Source: Candidatus Peregrinibacteria bacterium (GTDB lineage Bacteria; Patescibacteriota; Gracilibacteria; UBA1369; UM-FILTER-53-11). Taken from it: a DNA stretch of 14,430 nucleotides. Both the position numbers and the translations under genes were made by a program. Positions 1 to 6,173 of this stretch are shown one piece after another. Numbering within the stretch: the first letter of the stretch is position 1; each line of letters begins with the position of its first letter. Under the pieces are notes generated by a model. The model was not told where the DNA came from, did no database searches, and saw only the letters and a list, made by a program, of their open reading frames with translations. The stretch is taken from NCBI GenBank assembly GCA_023245725.1, contig JAHFJU010000005.1:42414-56843 (forward strand), read 5' to 3'.

Positions 1-418
1 TTAAATATGCCGGAACGCCAAGAAGCCACCAAAAAAGCTCAACGAAAAACTGCCCTACCTCTCCTTGATCATAATAAATATAAGGCCCACTCAAAAGCAC
101 CAAATTTCGGTCTTTTTCAAATGCAGCTTTTGCCTTATCTAACCACCCAAACGGCATTCTAGAATCAGCATCGACAAAAGCGACAATATCACCCGATGCA
201 TTAGCAATCCCAGTCTGACGAGCAAAATTTACCCCTTTGATTTTTTCTTGCAGAACGCGAACTCCTTTATAGGATTTAGCCACAATCGAAGTTTTATCAG
301 TGCTGGCGTTATCGACAACTATTATTTCTGCGCCTTGAGCATGACGCAAACAATGCTCGATACATTCTCCAATATATTTTTCTTCGTTGTACGCTGGAAT
401 GACAATACTTATTTTCAT
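1..418 (-). CDS. GT2 family glycosyltransferase, 3' end beyond window
   Basis: Reading the minus strand from the ATG at 418 gives 139 codons with no stop before the window edge, so the C-terminal part is missing. The protein begins MKISIVIPAYNEE, the N-terminal nucleotide-binding strand of GT-A family 2 glycosyltransferases, followed by IIVVDNASTDKT and by FVDADSRMP, which holds an intact DXD metal/nucleotide-sugar motif. Such enzymes move a sugar from an activated donor to a lipid or polysaccharide acceptor at the cytoplasmic face of the membrane; the acceptor here is unknown. It lies 18 bases after the stop of a second GT2 gene and is probably the last visible gene of a tRNA-Asp/DedA/GT2/GT2 unit. 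A perfect TATAAT lies 12 bases before the start, so a private promoter is possible. No Shine-Dalgarno site is visible. Confidence 0.88.
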   Translation of the reverse strand, partial: MKISIVIPAYNEEKYIGECIEHCLRHAQGAEIIVVDNASTDKTSIVAKSYKGVRVLQEKIKGVNFARQTGIANASGDIVAFVDADSRMPFGWLDKAKAAFEKDRNLVLLSGPYIYYDQGEVGQFFVELFWWLLGVPAYL

Positions 419-430
419 AATATATGCATG

Positions 431-436
431 ATTATA
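431..436 (-). promoter_or_regulatory. Possible -10 box (TATAAT) upstream of the distal GT2 gene
   Basis: On the minus strand a perfect TATAAT begins immediately after the upstream GT2 stop codon and ends 12 bases before the ATG at 418. No convincing -35 box is seen 16-18 bases upstream, so this is only a candidate internal promoter. Confidence 0.3.
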
Positions 437-1159
437 CTACCGAACGTCTTTCCATTCCTTACTTGTTGATCGCTTAAAAAACAAAACAGAAATGCCATTA
501 ATAGCCCAAATAAAAAGGAGCTTTGGCCAACCATATTTATGAGCTCTTCGCGCGGAATGAAAAACGATTAATGATCTGTCAAAAAACGTATCCCCGACTT
601 TTGCCAGTCTGCTAAACAAATCTACGTCTTCACCAGCAGCCAGTTTGGCATCGAATCCACCGATTTTTCTAAACGCTTCTGCTCGGACTGCCATAAATTT
701 TCCATGAGAAAGCCCTCTTTTGAAAAAATTATTACTAATCCAAAACCATTTATCAATCACTCCAAAAATCAGCTTATCCCAAAATGTCGCATGTTTTTTT
801 GTGACCCCCAAACGTACAGTCATCGCCGCGCACTTCGGATTTTTTTTAAAATGATTAGCAATGTGCTCCATAAAATCCTCAATATTTGGAATCTGCACAC
901 CTACATCTACAAACATAATTATAGGATTTTGTGCAATTTCAACACCACGATTACGCGCTACGCCAATAGTAAAACGCGAAATATCATTATTTAAAACGAT
1001 CTTGTTTGTGTGCCTCCGTGCCAATTTAACAGTATCATCTTCGCTTTTATTATCAGACACGATCAACTCAAAAGGCTCACTCTTAATACCATCGAACTGA
1101 CGGAGCATCTCGTCTAATATTTTCTCTTCATTATAGGTGGGAACAACTATTGAAATCAT
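437..1159 (-). CDS. GT2 family glycosyltransferase with degenerate DXD motif
   Basis: A 240-residue protein beginning MISIVVPTYNEEKILDEML, with LIVSDNKSEDDT near residues 32-43, the classic GT-A fold start of family 2 glycosyltransferases. The region where DXD is expected reads FVDVGVQIP (residues 84-91), so the second acidic residue is replaced by glycine (D85-V-G87). A GGFD...GEDVDLFSRL segment around residues 168-185 matches the acceptor/catalytic region of the family. A hydrophobic stretch near the C-terminus (LLFIWAINGISVLFF) could anchor it to the membrane. Its ATG overlaps the TGA of the upstream DedA-type gene by 4 bases, which suggests translational coupling. Donor and acceptor sugars cannot be told from sequence. 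The changed DXD may mean a shifted metal-binding pattern or reduced activity; the family call itself is firm. Confidence 0.88.
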   Translation of the reverse strand: MISIVVPTYNEEKILDEMLRQFDGIKSEPFELIVSDNKSEDDTVKLARRHTNKIVLNNDISRFTIGVARNRGVEIAQNPIIMFVDVGVQIPNIEDFMEHIANHFKKNPKCAAMTVRLGVTKKHATFWDKLIFGVIDKWFWISNNFFKRGLSHGKFMAVRAEAFRKIGGFDAKLAAGEDVDLFSRLAKVGDTFFDRSLIVFHSARRAHKYGWPKLLFIWAINGISVLFFKRSTSKEWKDVR

Positions 1160-1755
1160 ACAGTCGGTTTAGCGGTGACTCCTTTTCGCAAATGCCGCTG
1201 TACCGAGTATAACCCAACGACGAAAATCACAATACCAACAACTAAATAGGCACTTCGCATGCTTTGATCGATAAGCTCGTATGATTGCCCAAAAAAGTAG
1301 CCAAGAGTCATTAACATTCCGCTCCAGATAAGTTGCCCTATTGCATTAAGAACCATAAACACAGGGAATGTGATGCCAATCGAACCGGCGGTCATAAGCA
1401 CAACAACCGCGAGACCAAACCCACTCGACATTTTAGAGATAAGCAAAGTTTTTTTCTGATGTTTTTTAAACATCACTCCAACCGCAGAAAAACGCGCAGG
1501 AGTTAGCCCAAACTTATGCCCGTAATTTTTTATAAAAGGCCTAGCCCAAAAACGCCCTATTAAATACCAAGCCGCGTCACCAATCAAGTCGCCAGCCATG
1601 AGGGTTAAATACGTCGGCAAAAAAGCGATGTAGCCCTGATGAAACAAAAATCCGCAAATAACAGTCAAAATAGGCCCTTCAACAATCGCGAGAGGGAGCA
1701 TTATTGCATATTTGTATTTTAAGATAAGCGCAAGCGCCTGAACAAGGGTGGGCAT
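1156..1755 (-). CDS. DedA/SNARE-associated (VTT-domain) membrane protein
   Basis: From the ATG at 1755 this gives 199 residues. The open frame extends upstream to 1818, but that part lies inside tRNA-Asp, so the start after the tRNA is chosen. Recognisable family features are EGPILTVICGFLFHQG near residues 26-41, GDLIGDAAWYLIGRFW near 55-70 and a C-terminal set of hydrophobic helices. DedA/VTT proteins are polytopic membrane proteins; characterised members move or scramble phospholipids or undecaprenyl-phosphate between membrane leaflets. Undecaprenyl-phosphate carrier recycling would fit the two glycosyltransferases that follow, but that is inference. The gene begins 8 bases after the tRNA CCA end with no ribosome-binding site. 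It ends in the only TGA stop seen in the window, overlapping the next start. Confidence 0.82.
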   Translation of the reverse strand: MPTLVQALALILKYKYAIMLPLAIVEGPILTVICGFLFHQGYIAFLPTYLTLMAGDLIGDAAWYLIGRFWARPFIKNYGHKFGLTPARFSAVGVMFKKHQKKTLLISKMSSGFGLAVVVLMTAGSIGITFPVFMVLNAIGQLIWSGMLMTLGYFFGQSYELIDQSMRSAYLVVGIVIFVVGLYSVQRHLRKGVTAKPTV

Positions 1756-1763
1756 GTGTTTTA

Positions 1764-1840
1764 TGGCGGTCCGGACGGGATTTGAACCCGCGGTCTCCAC
1801 AGTGACAGTGTGGCGCATTGGGCCGCTATGCTACCGGACC
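1764..1840 (-). tRNA. tRNA-Asp (anticodon GTC), CCA encoded
   Basis: The minus strand folds into a complete cloverleaf of 77 bases. The acceptor stem is GGTCCGG/CCGGACC, the D stem GCAT/ATGC, and the anticodon stem CCACA/TGTGG with loop CTGTCAC, giving anticodon GTC. The T stem is GCGGG/CCCGT with loop TTCAAAT. The discriminator base is G, as expected for aspartate identity, and the 3' CCA is encoded. The DedA-type gene starts 8 bases after the CCA, so tRNA and mRNA are probably made as one transcript. Confidence 0.96.
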
Positions 1841-1871
1841 ATAAGGTGGCTTCGAACCAAAATGCCACACT

Positions 1872-1899
1872 AGTATACATAAAGACTTGTTTTTCACAA
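1872..1899 (-). promoter_or_regulatory. Candidate promoter for the tRNA-Asp/DedA/GT2 unit
   Basis: On the minus strand TTGTGA (1899-1894) is separated by 16 bases from TATACT (1877-1872). This would start transcription roughly 24 bases before the mature tRNA 5' end, a normal leader for RNase P processing. The same gap could carry a divergent promoter for the gene at 1913, but I see no clear one. Confidence 0.5.
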
Positions 1900-1912
1900 T
1901 ATTTTTGAGAGA

Positions 1913-2248
1913 ATGGGCTCTTTCAAGCGTTTACCTGGCTATCCAACGCTACAAACGCCACATGATTCGATACCACCTATGACTGACACAACTGAAAAAC
2001 CGAACCTCGAACCGCACCAGTGGGACTACCCAGTAATGTCTGAAGAAATCGCTGATATAATTAATCACCCGGATTTTTATGTAAAGGCAAACATATCTGA
2101 GCTGATAGCGGCAATTCGCAAACACATAGAATCACTAAGAATTGCAGTTCAAATTAGCAGCATTAATGGAAAGAAAAAGAACTGCCTCAAGATTAAACAA
2201 GATGCTGACGAGCAATTGCGCAGATGGAATTCAAGATTGGCGCAATAG
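1913..2248 (+). CDS. Hypothetical protein, 111 residues
   Basis: I do not recognise this protein. It is small and soluble, with no signal peptide or membrane segment. The first 22 residues (GSFKRLPGYPTLQTPHDSIPP) look unstructured, and a second ATG at 1979 (MTDTTEKPNLEPHQWDYP) could be the true start, giving 89 residues. The rest is probably helical: SEEIADIINHPDFYVKANIS is followed by an amphipathic region, IAAIRKHIESLRIAVQ, and a Lys/Arg-rich tail. A weak GAGA precedes the first ATG. The frame overlaps the next gene by 25 bases, so the two are probably cotranscribed. It lies divergent from tRNA-Asp. A function cannot be assigned. Confidence 0.55.
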   Translation: MGSFKRLPGYPTLQTPHDSIPPMTDTTEKPNLEPHQWDYPVMSEEIADIINHPDFYVKANISELIAAIRKHIESLRIAVQISSINGKKKNCLKIKQDADEQLRRWNSRLAQ

Positions 2249-2937
2249 ACGACGCAGCAGCCACAGATTTAATTAAAGAAGCATCGAAATTCGTGGGAGT
2301 TCGCATGAGAATTGGCACGTTTGTTTATTTCACAGACCTTGATGAATACCTAAAAAATCACAACGATGAAATAAATATTAATGAGTTAAAAGAATCAAAA
2401 GACCCAAAAATAAAATTATTTTTCAAGTGTGTAAAATCGGCACTTCACTATTTTAAAAACACTCCTGAAGACAAGGCCATTGCATTCAAACTCATAGGGG
2501 AATTTTTGCAGAGAATACATAAACGCGAGATAAGTTTTGTCGAAAATCCTGTTAATAAACACCAAACTTCCAATACGCCAAATACCCCGAAGAAACGAAA
2601 ACCCTCAAAGAGTGTTCCTCATAAGATACAAAATCCCGAGGAAAGCGATGCAGACGTTTCAGTTCATTTCGAAACAGATACACCAATTTACTTATATAAC
2701 GGCGATAAAGTGGCTCTCGTCACAAAAGAAAACCCTAAATATCAAATTTTAGCCACACGAATTCGCTCTCATACAAGCCAAAAGGAATTAATAATAGGAG
2801 TTCTGCTCGATGGCAATAGAAGAGGGAGTATAGTCGCAATTTACGCCCTCGATCGGCCAAATGGCAGAGGGTCTATTCCGGCTAATAGAACCACTGAAAA
2901 GATACAACAACCTACAGACATTATTATCCGCAGATAA
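2224..2937 (+). CDS. Hypothetical two-part protein with Lys/Pro-rich linker
   Basis: I do not recognise this 237-residue protein. The N-terminal part (about residues 1-105) is mixed helix and strand and contains VGVRMRIGTFVYFTDLDEYL. A low-complexity linker rich in Asn, Thr, Pro and Lys (about 108-140, including NTPNTPKKRKPSKS) leads to a strand-rich C-terminal part (about 148-225) with IYLYNGDKVALVTKENP and ELIIGVLLDGNRRGSIVAIY. There is no signal peptide or membrane helix. It overlaps the preceding unknown gene by 25 bases in a different frame, suggesting a two-gene unit, and ends 43 bases before the next start. The basic linker could bind nucleic acid or simply join two domains. The start is uncertain because no ribosome-binding site is visible. 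Confidence 0.6.
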   Translation: MEFKIGAIDDAAATDLIKEASKFVGVRMRIGTFVYFTDLDEYLKNHNDEININELKESKDPKIKLFFKCVKSALHYFKNTPEDKAIAFKLIGEFLQRIHKREISFVENPVNKHQTSNTPNTPKKRKPSKSVPHKIQNPEESDADVSVHFETDTPIYLYNGDKVALVTKENPKYQILATRIRSHTSQKELIIGVLLDGNRRGSIVAIYALDRPNGRGSIPANRTTEKIQQPTDIIIRR

Positions 2938-2965
2938 AAAATTCATGTAGAGGATTATGTTAGTT

Positions 2966-2974
2966 TGCTATACT
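2966..2974 (+). promoter_or_regulatory. Extended -10 (TGCTATACT) for the GT-B gene at 2981
   Basis: TGC followed by TATACT (2969-2974) ends exactly 6 bases before the in-frame GTG at 2981. Transcription would therefore start at or next to the start codon, giving a leaderless mRNA. The same nine bases lie upstream of the minus-strand gene that starts at 11219. No good -35 box is seen, which extended -10 promoters tolerate. Confidence 0.55.
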
Positions 2975-2980
2975 AAATCC

Positions 2981-3934
2981 GTGTTCAACCGAATTCTTTT
3001 TTTTCTTCCGGGAATTTCTGAAAAATATCAAAGTGGGGGACTACGCGTAACTTTACAGACACGCCGTTTTTTTGCCGAATTATTTCCGGGTTCGCAGTGC
3101 GATACGGTAACTACTCACGAGCGAAACGAGGGCGCGCTTTTCGCTCAAAACGTTTTCAGTGCTGAGAAAATGTATATAACCAACGAGCAAAATTATCAGG
3201 CGCCGCTGTGCATAGTTACATGGGGGCCGCTTGTAGCTGAGCATATTAAACTCATTCGAAAGAACATTCCAAAAGCGAAAATATTATTTTACGCACAAAG
3301 TTTTGGGTGGGGAATCAAGGTTCCTACCGGTATTCCTATTATTTGCGTGAGCCGATTTGTTATGTCTCAATGGGCGCTGTACTGTAAAGGGAATTTTGTC
3401 GGATATATTCCTCCATCATTGAGCGAAAACTTTTCTGCTCGATTCAGGCCTGCTAGCAATAAAAGAGAAATCGATGTACTCGTTCATACTCGCAAACAAA
3501 ATAATTTCTGCCTTGAAAAATTATTACCTGCGCTAAAAAAGAAGGGGCTCAAAATTCATATTATTGAGGATTGGATTGAGCAAGCGGAGTTTTCAAAACT
3601 CCTCAGTAATTCAAAGATTTTTCTTTATGTTACCGCGCTTCATAAAGCAGGATTTTTCAGACGTCTACCCGGAGAAGGGTTCGGACTTCCTGCGCTAGAA
3701 GCCGTTGCAAGCGGTTGTACTGTTGCGTCGAATTTACTAGGCGGGGTTACAGATTTTCTAACACCAAGCGTAAATTGTCTAAAAGTTGAAAACGGGAATA
3801 TTGAATCTGACGTTGCATCAATCACTCACTCTATCGAAAATTTTTCTCCGATCTATAACGACGTACTTATGCAAGAGTACAGCGAAGGACAAGTGAAAGA
3901 GATGTGGAGAAAAATCATTACACAATTATTTTAA
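2981..3934 (+). CDS. GT-B glycosyltransferase (group 1/GT4-like)
   Basis: From the GTG at 2981 the protein has 317 residues beginning VFNRILFFLPGISEKYQSGG, a typical GT-B N-terminus with a sugar-acceptor loop. An ATG at 2957 is in frame but lies upstream of a strong -10 box, so it is unlikely to be transcribed. The C-terminal Rossmann half carries GEGFGLPALEAVASG, the E-x7-E signature of GT4-type retaining transferases (E232 and E240), which contacts the nucleotide-sugar donor. Expected role: adding a sugar during surface glycan or glycolipid synthesis at the cytoplasmic membrane. It is slightly short for the family (usually 350-400), with a compact N-terminal half. The DUF255 gene follows after 10 bases, so they probably form an operon. 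Confidence 0.85.
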   Translation: MFNRILFFLPGISEKYQSGGLRVTLQTRRFFAELFPGSQCDTVTTHERNEGALFAQNVFSAEKMYITNEQNYQAPLCIVTWGPLVAEHIKLIRKNIPKAKILFYAQSFGWGIKVPTGIPIICVSRFVMSQWALYCKGNFVGYIPPSLSENFSARFRPASNKREIDVLVHTRKQNNFCLEKLLPALKKKGLKIHIIEDWIEQAEFSKLLSNSKIFLYVTALHKAGFFRRLPGEGFGLPALEAVASGCTVASNLLGGVTDFLTPSVNCLKVENGNIESDVASITHSIENFSPIYNDVLMQEYSEGQVKEMWRKIITQLF

Positions 3935-3944
3935 CGACAAAAAA

Positions 3945-5615
3945 ATGGATCTTCACAATATCAATCATTCCGCATACACGAGAGCACGAAGCGAAGCGTG
4001 CACGGGATTAATAAACTGGTACGAATATTCGCGCGATGCATTTGAAAAAGCACGCAATGAAAACAAACCAATATTTTTATTAATCTCTGCGCCGGCGTGG
4101 TGTCATTGGTGCCACGTATACGAAAGCGAAGATTTTTTGTTCGCTCCAGAAGTTTATAAATATATTAACGAGCACTACATTCCGATTTTTGTTGATGCCG
4201 ATAAACGACCCGACATAACGAGAAATAGGCTTGAAGGAGGCTGGCCATCTACCGTACTTCTTACCTCCGAAGGCGTGCGCGCATATGGATTTTCAGGGCC
4301 TCAGGAGCCACGAATCCTACTCAAATTACTTGAACAAGTTAAAGAAGCGTCAGAAAAAAGAGAGATAACTGCAGTAGAGAAAAAATCAGAAAATAATGAG
4401 GCGATGAGAAAAATGTGCTCGGCTCATCTGCCATCGCGACACTCACTTGAAGACATCGTCATAAAGTATGTCGACCTATGTCGACTTCATGCAGACCCAA
4501 TCGATGGTGGCTTTGGGCTCGAAGCAAAATTCCCACAAGCATACACACTTTCTTTTTTACACGATTACGCATTGCGCACCGCTGATGCTCAAATAAACGG
4601 CTTAATAGAACGCGAAACTGACCACCATTACACACCAAAAACACTTTTGCCATACAGACTTTTCGATCCCGTAGATGGCGGGTTTCATCGTTACTGTCTA
4701 AATCGAGATTGGACTTCTCCTCACTATGAAAAAATGTTGAGTGAAAATGCGCGGCTATTAAAATTTTATGCGACGTACGGTGAAGACACTAATGACTCGA
4801 CACACAAAGAAATGGCTAATAAAACATTTCAATACGTTTTAGAAAATTTATACGACGATGAATTTGGTGGATTTTATAACAGCCAAGATGCCGACCTCGA
4901 AGAGCACTATTATGGCTTATCTATGGACAAACGAGCGGCATTACCAACTCCTCACATTGAGCAAACAAAATACATGCCAGCAAATGCCGAAATGGTTGTC
5001 ACGTTTTTAGAGCTCGCGCAAAAAGATTGGAGAGGGGCAAAAACCGCAGCACTGAAAACGCTTGATTTGATTACAAAGAACGTCGATCGCCATAATGGAG
5101 CTTCGCACATTTTGGCACATTCAGACAAGGCAGAAACTAGAAATTCAAACGAACCGAAAATTATTAACACAGACATAGCAGGTTCTCACAAAAGCGCTTA
5201 TCTAGGCGAATTGGGAGATACTGCGTTCGCCGGCCTCGCGCTCTTGCACGGACATTTATTTTTTCAGAAAGAGCACCCTAAAAAATTCCTAGATGCGTTT
5301 GTTAACGTGTGTGATTTTCTCGTTGAAAAACTATATGACAAATGCGATGGAGGATTTTTAGCACGCTTTATAGACGAAGATTCACCAATAAATTCGCTCA
5401 TCGCAAATGACGAAGAACGACCAACACAAAAAAAGCCACTTCTCGAAAACGGTGTCGCCTCTTACATTTTATTGTGCGCTGCCGAAATTTTTCACGAAGA
5501 AGAATACCGCCGCGCCGCGCTCACCACTCTCAATCATTTTTCAGGAATTTTAGTAGGCCTCGACGAACAATATTACTTTGCCCGCGCGGCGCAGTTGGCC
5601 TTGGTGCAGAGCTAA
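3945..5615 (+). CDS. DUF255/thioredoxin-domain protein (YyaL/SPATA20 family)
   Basis: This 556-residue protein has the architecture of the YyaL/SPATA20 family. The N-terminal thioredoxin-like domain reads NKPIFLLISAPAWCHWCHVYE with a CHWC redox motif (C53, C56) and the family GGWP motif (98-101). An (alpha/alpha) barrel region resembling GlcNAc epimerases and glycosidases follows, including PHYEKMLSENARLL near residue 260 and GGFYNSQDADLE near 307-318. Members are usually near 650-700 residues, so this is a short version. The biochemical role of the family is not settled; a redox or sugar-handling role is only suggested by the domains. It starts 10 bases after the GT-B gene without a ribosome-binding site, implying cotranscription. 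No signal peptide is visible, so a cytoplasmic location is likely. Confidence 0.87.
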   Translation: MDLHNINHSAYTRARSEACTGLINWYEYSRDAFEKARNENKPIFLLISAPAWCHWCHVYESEDFLFAPEVYKYINEHYIPIFVDADKRPDITRNRLEGGWPSTVLLTSEGVRAYGFSGPQEPRILLKLLEQVKEASEKREITAVEKKSENNEAMRKMCSAHLPSRHSLEDIVIKYVDLCRLHADPIDGGFGLEAKFPQAYTLSFLHDYALRTADAQINGLIERETDHHYTPKTLLPYRLFDPVDGGFHRYCLNRDWTSPHYEKMLSENARLLKFYATYGEDTNDSTHKEMANKTFQYVLENLYDDEFGGFYNSQDADLEEHYYGLSMDKRAALPTPHIEQTKYMPANAEMVVTFLELAQKDWRGAKTAALKTLDLITKNVDRHNGASHILAHSDKAETRNSNEPKIINTDIAGSHKSAYLGELGDTAFAGLALLHGHLFFQKEHPKKFLDAFVNVCDFLVEKLYDKCDGGFLARFIDEDSPINSLIANDEERPTQKKPLLENGVASYILLCAAEIFHEEEYRRAALTTLNHFSGILVGLDEQYYFARAAQLALVQS

Positions 5616-5649
5616 ATAATGATACATTTCAGATTTAGTTCATAAATAT

Positions 5650-5682
5650 TTCATATGAAGATGATACATATTGGCATATGAA
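5650..5682 (+). promoter_or_regulatory. Promoter/operator-like region of the PemK/MazF gene
   Basis: The octamer CATATGAA occurs at 5652-5659 and again at 5675-5682, where it includes the start codon. The first copy sits in the perfect palindrome TTCATATGAA (5650-5659). Between them TGATACATA (5662-5670) reads as an extended -10 box ending 7 bases before the ATG. A second copy of ATGATACAT (5661-5669) lies at 5619-5627. Repeats bracketing a -10 box are what an autoregulatory operator would look like, but no regulator gene is adjacent. Confidence 0.4.
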
Positions 5683-6067
5683 AAATTTTGATTCATGGAA
5701 TATACACAAAAAACACCTTGAGCATATATTCTCTGCATGCGTTCAGTATCACGAACGAGAGATTTGGTGGTGTTCAATTGGGATAAACCTAGGACATGAA
5801 CAAGACGGTAAAAATTCACTTTCAGAAAGACCAGTTTTAGTAGTAAAAAAATTCAACCCACAAATTGCATGGATCTTGCCTCTAAGCTCTAAGCTTAAAA
5901 TTGGTAAATATTATTATACCGTGAAATCACTTCAGGGGTCGTTTACAGTAATACTCTCTCAACTTCGCCTAATAAGTGTTAAGAGATTCCGTAGATATAT
6001 GAAAAAACTATCTCCTCATCAGTTTCAAATAGTTAAATCAAAATTGATCGACATATTACTAAAATAA
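5678..6067 (+). CDS. PemK/MazF-family toxin-like protein, no antitoxin gene
   Basis: The 129-residue protein matches the PemK/MazF fold. REIWWCSIGINLGHEQDGK (27-45) corresponds to the first beta strands and loop, ERPVLVVKKFN (50-60) to the conserved R-P strand, WILPLSSK (65-72) to the next, and SQLRLISVKRF (94-104) to the region ending the core. Characterised members are ribosome-independent mRNA interferases that cut single-stranded RNA at short motifs and are held in check by a small DNA-binding antitoxin. No antitoxin gene is seen: upstream is the DUF255 stop 62 bases away, and downstream is the terminator of a convergent gene. The N-terminal about 25 residues extend beyond the core, a form I associate with Patescibacteria. 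It may be solitary, paired in trans or inactive. The TAA abuts the terminator at 6066-6096. Confidence 0.78.
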   Translation: MKNFDSWNIHKKHLEHIFSACVQYHEREIWWCSIGINLGHEQDGKNSLSERPVLVVKKFNPQIAWILPLSSKLKIGKYYYTVKSLQGSFTVILSQLRLISVKRFRRYMKKLSPHQFQIVKSKLIDILLK

Positions 6068-6096
6068 AAAACGGAACCCCAACATTATGGAGTTCC
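6066..6096 (-). terminator. Intrinsic terminator of the leucyl aminopeptidase gene
   Basis: On the minus strand GGAACTCC (6096-6089), an 8-base loop and GGGGTTCC (6080-6073) form an 8-bp stem with one G-U pair, followed by G and six T. This is a textbook intrinsic terminator 78 bases after the aminopeptidase stop. A second small hairpin (GGCC-4-GGCC around 6103-6114) precedes it in the same 3' UTR. It overlaps the stop of the convergent PemK gene, but lacks a T tract in that direction. Confidence 0.8.
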
Positions 6097-6173
6097 TCGA
6101 TCGGCCTGATGGCCATTTATGCTTTTATGCTAGCCTTTACTACACCAAAAGTCAATATCACTGTACGCTACAG

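Noticed and set aside
1156..1158. TGA recoded as glycine, as in Gracilibacteria
   Set aside because: TGA is rare as a stop here, and the DedA frame would meet a TAG three codons later, so this stop alone does not exclude it. However, FtsA, S16, KhpA and the aminopeptidase are full length with no in-frame TGA.
1756..1818. Upstream extension of the DedA-type frame
   Set aside because: The 21 extra codons lie inside tRNA-Asp and have no family similarity; the ATG at 1755 is a better start.
1845..1867. TTCGAA and GGTTC-like bases beside tRNA-Asp, suggesting a tRNA remnant
   Set aside because: A T-arm cannot be paired around them and no acceptor stem is present; only a 5-bp GTGGC/GCCAC stem is seen.
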